The translations under genes were made by a program, and so were the position numbers. Below, piece after piece: positions 7,877-13,677 of a stretch of DNA of 16,350 nucleotides. The stretch covers positions 1 through 16,350 of the forward strand of contig CAMLOU010000102.1 of NCBI GenBank assembly GCA_946481735.1, written 5' to 3'. Source of the DNA: an uncultured Cellvibrio sp. GTDB lineage: Bacteria > Pseudomonadota > Gammaproteobacteria > Pseudomonadales > Cellvibrionaceae. The notes beneath the pieces were generated by a model. It worked only from the letters and a program-made list of their open reading frames with translations. It was not told the DNA's origin and did no database searches. Each line of letters opens with the position of its first letter. The stretch's first letter is position 1.

Positions 7877-8883
7877 AGTTCAATCCAACCTTTAATAAAA
7901 CCGTCAGGACGATCGCACATCATTTGATAAGCGTCGTTTAATTGTTCGAGACTGAAACGATGGGTTAATAATGTTTGCGGGCTGATACGTCCGCTGATGG
8001 TGGCACTGATGCCTTCACGAATTCCCTGGATATACCGGTGACGGTCACGCTCATGGGCATTGATGACATCGATGGCACGCCAATTCCATTTCTGCATGTT
8101 GACCTGGCGTAAACCATCCTGGTGATAACCGCCGATAACCAGCTTGCCATATTCGCCGATCATCTCGGTGGCCATGTCCAGAGCGAACTGCATACCGGTA
8201 ACTTCCATGACCCGATCACAGCCGCGACCCTGGGTATATTCGATCACCTTTTGCGCATTGCCCCACCAGTCTTCGGTATCAAAACTGATTTCGGCACCCA
8301 ATTGCTCAGCCAGTTGGCGGACTTCCGCTCGGCGTGAAATCGCGATAACCCGTGCGCCGGCAGCGATACTTAGTTGCACCAGCAATAAGCCTAAAAATCC
8401 GGCGCCGATGATGGCGACGGTTTGGTCGGGGCGCACATCGGCGCGCTTAAAAATATTCATTGCACAGCCGATGGCTTCACCGGGAAAAGGAATATCGTCG
8501 AGTTCTTCAGGTAAGCGCACGGCGTCTTCGGCAGGCACACACATGATTTCAGCAAAGGCGTGATCACCAAGACACGCAACACGCTGATCGACGGAAAACG
8601 TTTCCACCTGATCGCCCACTGCAATCACGCGGCCCCAGCCTTCATGTCCTGGTGCGCCGGCGGGCAGGGGATATTCAAACCAGGGACGACCTTCCCATAC
8701 GGGGAGATTGGACGCGCACACGCCGCAGCCTTCCAGGCGAATCATGATGTCGTTCGGTCCGCATTGCGGCGTCGGTTGCTGCTGGACCACAAATTGTTTT
8801 GCCGCTGATAACACGGCAATGGTGTGACGGGCAGGCACAGTCTGGTAGTCATCTGTAACAGCGAGATTACCGGATATAGGCAT
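7873..8883 (-). CDS. Medium-chain zinc-type alcohol dehydrogenase
   Basis: A 336-residue MDR-superfamily dehydrogenase. The N-terminal catalytic domain has GCGVCASN (52-59) and GHEGWG (79-84), giving Cys56 and His80 as zinc ligands, with Cys140 or Glu136 (GEAIGCAMN) as candidates for the third. The four-cysteine lobe that binds the structural zinc in classical alcohol dehydrogenases is absent. The NAD(P)-binding fold has IIGAGFLG (158-165). MDR enzymes of this kind oxidise secondary alcohols of polyols, sugars or cyclitols. The start lies inside the end of the upstream fusion gene (17-bp overlap, 8867-8883), with GGAG nine bases before the ATG. Its stop overlaps the next start by ATGA. The overlap with the Gfo/Idh gene suggests the two act in one redox sequence. 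The substrate is unknown. Confidence 0.88.
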   Translation of the reverse strand: MPISGNLAVTDDYQTVPARHTIAVLSAAKQFVVQQQPTPQCGPNDIMIRLEGCGVCASNLPVWEGRPWFEYPLPAGAPGHEGWGRVIAVGDQVETFSVDQRVACLGDHAFAEIMCVPAEDAVRLPEELDDIPFPGEAIGCAMNIFKRADVRPDQTVAIIGAGFLGLLLVQLSIAAGARVIAISRRAEVRQLAEQLGAEISFDTEDWWGNAQKVIEYTQGRGCDRVMEVTGMQFALDMATEMIGEYGKLVIGGYHQDGLRQVNMQKWNWRAIDVINAHERDRHRYIQGIREGISATISGRISPQTLLTHRFSLEQLNDAYQMMCDRPDGFIKGWIEL

Positions 8884-11029
8884 GACTCATCGCTCCTTTT
8901 TTTAAAGCGCCAGGGGGTTTTAAAGCACTAGAAGGTGTAAAACCATTAGAAGAGGGAGACGCAGTGGAATGATTAAATTCCGTGTGTTGATTAAGGAGGT
9001 AAGCGGAGACCCATTGATAGAGTTGCTCAAGGCCAGTATTGATATCAACCTTGGGTTTCCAGCCGGTCAGTTCGCGGAACAAACGCGTATCCGTGACATA
9101 ATATTTTTGGTCGCCCAAACGCCAACCGGAAAATGCATAAGGGCAGGAGCGTCCGGTCAGTGCGTCAATTCGTGCAAGAATTTCCAGCAAGCTGGTGCTG
9201 TTCTCTACACCGCCGCCTATGTTAAAGGCTTTGCCTGACACGCGCGTCATATTGTCCTGTGCCAGGAGCATCGCGTTAACCAGATCGTCCACAAATAAAA
9301 TATCGCGCACCTGGCGGCCATCACCATACAGTGTCAGCGGTAAATCTTTCATGGCCTGGATTAAAAAATGCGCGACCCAGCCCTGATCCTCTGTACCAAA
9401 TTGATGTGGTCCGTAGATGCAACTCATACGGAACACTGCCGCAGGGATACCATAGGTGCGCGCGTAATCCAGCACATACTGGTCCGCTGCGCCCTTCGAG
9501 CAACCGTAGGGGCTGTGGAAGTCGAGCGGTTGTTGTTCGCTAATGCCTTGGGAAAATTTGGGGTCGGCGGGAATATAACGGTCGTTGGTGCGTGTCAATT
9601 CAACATTGTCCAGCGCGCCGTACACTTTGTTGGTCGATGTAAATAACAGTGAAGGCGGGGTGTCCATTTGCCGCATGGATTCCAGGATATTTAAGGTGCC
9701 GCGCACATTGATATCGAAATCTTTTTGCGGTGCATCAATGCTGGTGGTCACTGCAACCTGGGCGGCAAAATGAAATATCCGTGATGACTGGTGGACCGCA
9801 TCGCGTACCAGATGAGCATCGCGAATGTCCGCAATTTCCAGTTGCACATCGCTGCCGTAGGTATCACACAACCACTCCAGGTTGCGCTCGACACCCGCGC
9901 GACCGAGGTTGTCAAAAATCAGCACAGACTCACCTTGCTCCAATAAACGCGCGGCCAAATTGGTGCCGATAAAACCGGCACCGCCGGTAATCAAGTTGGG
10001 CTTTTTGCGCGAGCTGGGTGGCACGATGGTAAGCCCTTTTTCGCCGAGGACTGTGGAGGGTTCCCGGGATAATCCTGCACCACTGTGAAATACGGTTTCG
10101 GCTAAATGCCGCAAACCTTGCAAACCGGATTCGGCCCACACGCGGTAAAGTAACTTGGGCGTACCGTCGGCGGCTTTTAAACCAAAATGATAATGGCGCT
10201 CGTCTTCATGGAAGCCATCCTGATGGCATTCGTGCGGGTGGAGGTCGTAGCCGGAATACCAGTACACGCGTTCCACCGGTGCATCCAGCACCTCCATAAA
10301 TTTTTTCACCTGGATAATTTCATCGTGGCGCCAGGTGGAGTAGCCCACTTCGGTTAACCAGATTTCCGGCGATAAGTGATGCTTGTCCAGGAGCGTGCGA
10401 ATCTGGCTGACTTTGTTGCCCCAGTCATGGGAATCAAATTCCCAGGTGCCGGGAAACCCGTGCATGCCTACCGCATCCATCAGGCCGATGACGCCGCGTG
10501 AGCACATCATGTCCAGCCAATTAGGATCGGTCGGACACATGCCGGCCAATACAGTTTTTTTGCCGCGCTGTCTGGCCCAATGAGCGGCCATACCGATCAT
10601 GTCGGTGAAGATGCTCCAGTCCGAGTCCAGCCGCCAATCCCAATCGTTCAGATTATTGGGTTCATTCCATAATTCCACCCACTCAAAATAACGTCCGTAC
10701 CGGCTGATCATGACATCCAGAAAATCAGCGTAGGCTTTCGGATTGCGCGGCGGCGACGAGGTTTTTGCTTCAATTCCCAGGGAGGGTGGTGTGTAGGTAA
10801 AGCAGGGTAATAACTCGGCTGTTTTAGCCACCTTGGGCACAAACCAGTCAAACCATTTCTGACCTTCCGGTGTGTGCCAGTCCGCCCAGGATAATCCGGT
10901 CCGCAACCGCGGAATATCCAACGCTTGCAAGTCTTGCAGCATATCTTCTGCACGTTGGTATTCGCCGGGACGAAGCCATTCGATCACACCTAATCGCTGC
11001 TGGGCAGTTTTTCGGTAATTGATGCTCAT
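8867..11029 (-). CDS. Glycoside hydrolase (clan GH-A) fused to a CDP-paratose 2-epimerase-like SDR
   Basis: A 720-residue two-domain protein. Residues about 10-310 form a TIM-barrel glycoside hydrolase of clan GH-A, GH39/GH5-like. ELWNEPNN (119-126) gives the acid/base Glu123 and IWLTEVGYSTW (223-233) the nucleophile Glu227, so both catalytic acids are present. Residues about 344-680 form an extended SDR. It has GGAGFIG (349-355), FTSTNKVYG (463-471), a YGCSK catalytic motif (Tyr508, Lys512) and IYGPHQFGTEDQGWV (538-552). The TNKVYG, YGCSKGAADQY and DQGWV signatures match CDP-paratose/tyvelose 2-epimerases (RfbE type). The last 35 residues are a Ser/Pro/Ala-rich tail. No signal peptide, so the hydrolase domain is cytoplasmic, unlike secreted GH39 and GH5 enzymes. 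The start overlaps the upstream epimerase gene by ATGA. Family calls are firm; substrates are not. Confidence 0.88.
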   Translation of the reverse strand: MSINYRKTAQQRLGVIEWLRPGEYQRAEDMLQDLQALDIPRLRTGLSWADWHTPEGQKWFDWFVPKVAKTAELLPCFTYTPPSLGIEAKTSSPPRNPKAYADFLDVMISRYGRYFEWVELWNEPNNLNDWDWRLDSDWSIFTDMIGMAAHWARQRGKKTVLAGMCPTDPNWLDMMCSRGVIGLMDAVGMHGFPGTWEFDSHDWGNKVSQIRTLLDKHHLSPEIWLTEVGYSTWRHDEIIQVKKFMEVLDAPVERVYWYSGYDLHPHECHQDGFHEDERHYHFGLKAADGTPKLLYRVWAESGLQGLRHLAETVFHSGAGLSREPSTVLGEKGLTIVPPSSRKKPNLITGGAGFIGTNLAARLLEQGESVLIFDNLGRAGVERNLEWLCDTYGSDVQLEIADIRDAHLVRDAVHQSSRIFHFAAQVAVTTSIDAPQKDFDINVRGTLNILESMRQMDTPPSLLFTSTNKVYGALDNVELTRTNDRYIPADPKFSQGISEQQPLDFHSPYGCSKGAADQYVLDYARTYGIPAAVFRMSCIYGPHQFGTEDQGWVAHFLIQAMKDLPLTLYGDGRQVRDILFVDDLVNAMLLAQDNMTRVSGKAFNIGGGVENSTSLLEILARIDALTGRSCPYAFSGWRLGDQKYYVTDTRLFRELTGWKPKVDINTGLEQLYQWVSAYLLNQHTEFNHSTASPSSNGFTPSSALKPPGALKKGAMSHAYIR

Positions 11030-12138
11030 AAGCTCAATCCTCTGCTGAATAATTCATTGCGCATGGTGTCAACGCGATCAAAGGACGCTTTACCCTGGAG
11101 CCACTGCGACAGTTCTTCCAGGCCATCTTCCAGCGAAACACGCGGTTGATAGCCGAGCAGGTTGCGCGCTTTATCGATGTTGGCAAAACAGTGACGAATA
11201 TCGCCAACCCGATATTCACCGGTAATCTCCGGCGCGATGTGAGCCTTATCCAACACCTGGCCAACCTTGGTGGCGATATCCGCAATACTGTAATTTTCAC
11301 CACTGCCGATATTAAAGACTTCACCATCCGCATTACTGTTTTCCAGTGCCAGCACGCACGCCTGGGTGATGTCATGCACACTCACGAAGTCACGGCGCTG
11401 TTTGCCATCTTCAAAAATAATCGGCGGCTTGTCGTTGAGAAAGCGCGACGAAAAAATCGCCAGCACGCCAGTGTAAGGATTGGAGAGTGCCTGGCGCGGC
11501 CCATAAATATTAAAGAAACGTAGAGCTGTAACGGGAATGTTATAGGCGGAGCCGACAATCAGGCATAGCCGCTCCTGGTCGTATTTTGACAAGGCATAAA
11601 CAGAAGACGGCGAGGGCAGTTTGGTTTCCGGTGTGGCGACAGGTTGCAGCGCTTCGCCGCCATAAAATACATCCCATTGCCTCTCAGCAAATGCTTTTAC
11701 CGAACGTTCCGGCGGCGAATAAATATTGCCGCTGGTATCGCGATATAAACCTTCACCGTATAAACTCATGCTTGAGGCAACCACCAGTTTTTTTACCGGC
11801 CGCTTGCTCAGTGCTTCGAGTAATACCGCCGTGCCGCGATTATTGACATCCGTGTAATGATTGATTTGATACATGCTTTGGCCAACGCCTACAGCAGCGG
11901 CAAAGTGATACACGGCACTCACATCCCGTAAGGCTTCTTCGACCTTTGCCGGATCGCGCACATCGCCTTCAACGCGCTCGACATATTGACTCAGATAGTC
12001 CGGCCATTCCTGGTCGCCGTGTACTTGTTGTGTCAGGTTATCCAAAACCCTTACGGCGTATCCTTCTTTCAGCAACTGGTCCGCAAGGTGTGACCCCACA
12101 AAACCGGCGCCACCGGTAATCAGAATTCTTTCTTTCAT
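11026..12138 (-). CDS. NDP-sugar 4-epimerase-like extended SDR (dTDP-L-rhamnose 4-epimerase type)
   Basis: A 370-residue extended SDR. It has GGAGFVG (9-15) for NAD binding, AAAVGVGQSMYQI (80-92), SSMSLYGEG (122-130) with the catalytic Ser, and YALSK (181-185) with the Tyr and Lys. RFFNIYGPRQ (207-216) is the usual substrate-domain motif. The WPDYL and VGVGQSMY motifs and the insertion between residues 131 and 175 recall WbiB-type dTDP-L-rhamnose 4-epimerases, though UDP-sugar 4-epimerase activity is equally possible. The open frame extends 23 codons upstream to 12207, inside the preceding gene. I chose the ATG at 12138 because GGAG lies seven bases before it and because it starts right at the first strand of the Rossmann fold. 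That leaves a 1-bp gap after the upstream stop. The downstream end overlaps the fusion gene by ATGA. Confidence 0.88.
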   Translation of the reverse strand: MKERILITGGAGFVGSHLADQLLKEGYAVRVLDNLTQQVHGDQEWPDYLSQYVERVEGDVRDPAKVEEALRDVSAVYHFAAAVGVGQSMYQINHYTDVNNRGTAVLLEALSKRPVKKLVVASSMSLYGEGLYRDTSGNIYSPPERSVKAFAERQWDVFYGGEALQPVATPETKLPSPSSVYALSKYDQERLCLIVGSAYNIPVTALRFFNIYGPRQALSNPYTGVLAIFSSRFLNDKPPIIFEDGKQRRDFVSVHDITQACVLALENSNADGEVFNIGSGENYSIADIATKVGQVLDKAHIAPEITGEYRVGDIRHCFANIDKARNLLGYQPRVSLEDGLEELSQWLQGKASFDRVDTMRNELFSRGLSL

Positions 12139-12139
12139 C

Positions 12140-13168
12140 TCAACGCTCCATATTGATACGAGGATTTGCCACACTGATTTGCGCGGTGGCAGAGTGGGTG
12201 GCCGCAATCAACGCGTTGTTGTTCAGTAATTTCTCAAAATAATGAATGGTCTCGGCCAAACCTTGTTCCAGTTTGATGCGCGGTTGCCAGTTGAGCAGGC
12301 GATTAGCACGCGTAATATCCGGCCGACGTTTGATAGGGTCATCCTGCGGCAGGGGATAGAATTGAATCCGCGATGATGAGTCAGTCATCTCAATCACCTT
12401 GGACGCCAGTTCCAGCACAGTGAATTCGCCGGGGTTACCGAGATTCACCGGCCCTACAACCGTTTTCGGTGTCTTCATCAACGCCTTTATGCCGGCAATC
12501 ATGTCATCGACATAGCAAAACGAGCGTGTCTGGCTGCCGTCGCCGTAAATCGTGATCGGCTGATTCATCAAGGCTTGCACAATAAAGTTGGACACTACCC
12601 GGCCATCATTCGGTTGCATGTAAGGGCCATAGGTATTGAAGATGCGTGCAATCTTCACATCAACGTTGAACATGCGGTGGTAGTCCATGCACAAGGTTTC
12701 AGCGCAACGTTTACCTTCGTCGTAACAGGCGCGCGGGCCGATGGGGTTCACGTTGCCGAAATAATCTTCTTGCTGCGGGTGCACATGGGGGTTGCCGTAG
12801 ATCTCGCTGGTGGATGATTGGAAAATCCGCGCTTTTTTGGCGACGGCCAGCTTGAGTAAATTGTTGATCCCTTCGGTGCTGGTACGAATAGTTTGCAAAG
12901 GGTCAGCCTGATATTGCACCGGTGAGGCAACGCAGGCCATATTGTAGATTTCATCCACATTCTCATTGATAGGATCGGTGACATCCTGTTCCAGCAAAGT
13001 GAAGTTTCTGAAGGAAGAAACAAGCTCAAGATTGGATTTGCTACCACTCGAAAAATTATCCAGGCAAATAACGTCATGGCCTTCTTCCAGCAGGTTTTTG
13101 CACAAATTAATGCCCAGAAAACCGCCACCACCAGCCACAAGAATACGTTTTGTCATTGAATGTTTCAT
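12140..13168 (-). CDS. UDP-glucuronate decarboxylase-like SDR (UDP-xylose synthase)
   Basis: A 342-residue extended SDR that closely fits UDP-glucuronic acid decarboxylases, which convert UDP-glucuronate to UDP-xylose with bound NAD. It has AGGGGFLG (12-19), SSTSEIYGNP (118-127), the family hallmark GPRACYDEGKR (144-154) with catalytic Tyr149 and Lys153, and NTYGPYMQPNDGRVVSNFI (178-196). The last 25 residues are a poorly conserved polar tail. It is the first gene of the ten-gene operon. The start at 13168 is supported by GAGG about seven bases upstream; a second ATG four codons in has no such site. No UDP-glucose dehydrogenase is in the window, so UDP-glucuronate must come from elsewhere. 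UDP-xylose, or its 4-epimer made by the next gene, is the likeliest donor fed to the pathway. Confidence 0.92.
   Translation of the reverse strand: MKHSMTKRILVAGGGGFLGINLCKNLLEEGHDVICLDNFSSGSKSNLELVSSFRNFTLLEQDVTDPINENVDEIYNMACVASPVQYQADPLQTIRTSTEGINNLLKLAVAKKARIFQSSTSEIYGNPHVHPQQEDYFGNVNPIGPRACYDEGKRCAETLCMDYHRMFNVDVKIARIFNTYGPYMQPNDGRVVSNFIVQALMNQPITIYGDGSQTRSFCYVDDMIAGIKALMKTPKTVVGPVNLGNPGEFTVLELASKVIEMTDSSSRIQFYPLPQDDPIKRRPDITRANRLLNWQPRIKLEQGLAETIHYFEKLLNNNALIAATHSATAQISVANPRINMER
12146..12149 (-). promoter_or_regulatory. Ribosome binding site deciding the 4-epimerase start
   Basis: GGAG seven bases before the ATG at 12138, formed by the last codons (ATG GAG CGT TGA) of the upstream gene. 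It supports the 370-residue start over the longer frame and implies coupled translation. Confidence 0.6.
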
Positions 13169-13177
13169 TGGTAATCC

Positions 13178-13234
13178 TCAACACAGGGAGATCAATCGTA
13201 GACACAGAACATCAGCAATTTTCCAGGTATTCAT
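13178..13234 (-). CDS. Possible 18-residue upstream ORF or leader peptide
   Basis: ATG to TGA reading MNTWKIADVLCLRLISLC, with GGA six bases before the ATG. Its stop codon overlaps the GAGG ribosome binding site of the first operon gene, nine bases before that gene's ATG, a geometry compatible with translational coupling. It is short and may be chance. There is no run of a single amino acid as in classical attenuators and no clear terminator hairpin after it. Confidence 0.2.
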   Translation of the reverse strand: MNTWKIADVLCLRLISLC

Positions 13235-13522
13235 CAGGATTCCGATGTCTATGGTTTTTGCCACGCAAACGACATCACGGCGTTTACCCTTGAACTCCCT
13301 TTGTTGATTTACCGTTGCGCTTATTGCTCTTTAGCTTTAACCATGCAATTACATAAAACCAAAAGGCTTATTCCCTACAGCCATATCCATGCCAATTTAT
13401 TCATCCGGCATTTAACTCGTCAAAGAAGCTATAGGATCTTGAGTGGTGATAGGAGCAGGAGCAGAGATGACAGCAACAGGAAGGGTGTTATTGCGCATTT
13501 AACAACATCAGCAATCATAAAT

Positions 13523-13538
13523 TTACAAAGGTTTGTAA
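13523..13538. promoter_or_regulatory. Inverted repeat, candidate operator
   Basis: TTACAAA-GG-TTTGTAA, two perfect seven-base arms with a two-base spacer, in the gap between the cellulase terminator and the operon start. Symmetric sites of this size are typical of dimeric repressors or activators. The cognate regulator is not in the window and the distance to the operon start is about 355 bp, so the role is uncertain. Confidence 0.3.
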
Positions 13539-13591
13539 TATTTACTTTTGCAGCTGATGCTTCGCTTGTCGTTGAGTTTTGCACGACGGCT

Positions 13592-13628
13592 GAGAAAAGA
13601 AAAAGCCAAACCCCGAAAGGCTTGGCTT
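13592..13628 (-). terminator. Rho-independent terminator after the cellulase gene
   Basis: On the minus strand, AAGCCAA (13628-13622) pairs with TTGGCTT (13609-13603), with a further CC-GAAA-GG-like pairing inside the loop. A T-rich tract (TTTTTCTTTTCT on the minus strand, down to about 13592) follows. Stem plus T tract is the standard intrinsic terminator layout. It separates the cellulase transcript from the downstream operon. Confidence 0.75.
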
Positions 13629-13645
13629 AATTTTCAACTTGTGTA

Positions 13646-13669
13646 GCGGGATCGGTTAAACGATCCCGC
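13646..13669. repeat. Perfect nine-base-pair hairpin just after the cellulase stop
   Basis: GCGGGATCG (13646-13654) and CGATCCCGC (13661-13669) with a six-base GTTAAA loop, eight bases after the stop codon. It has no T tract on the minus strand, so it is more likely a 3' stabilising or processing hairpin placed before the true terminator than a terminator itself. Confidence 0.6.
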
Positions 13670-13677
13670 CAAAACGA

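Larger units (their letters stand above)
13169..13591 (-). other. Leader and promoter region of the ten-gene operon
   Basis: About 420 bp without a long coding frame, between the cellulase terminator and the first operon gene. It must hold the operon promoter. The best pair I see on the minus strand is TTGCAT (13343-13348) with AATAAG (13320-13325) at 17-bp spacing, which is weak. It also holds a possible 18-codon upstream ORF (13178-13234) and an inverted repeat (13523-13538), listed separately. The leader would be roughly 140 nucleotides long if the weak promoter is used. Confidence 0.45.

Noticed and set aside
12139..12207. Upstream extension of the 4-epimerase by 23 codons
   Set aside because: It would overlap the preceding gene and add residues before the first Rossmann strand; a good GGAG site supports the internal ATG at 12138.
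13372..13382. GGCTGTAGGGA on the minus strand, resembling the RfaH ops element in the operon leader
   Set aside because: Three mismatches to the 11-base consensus, no adjoining JUMPstart sequence; likely chance.
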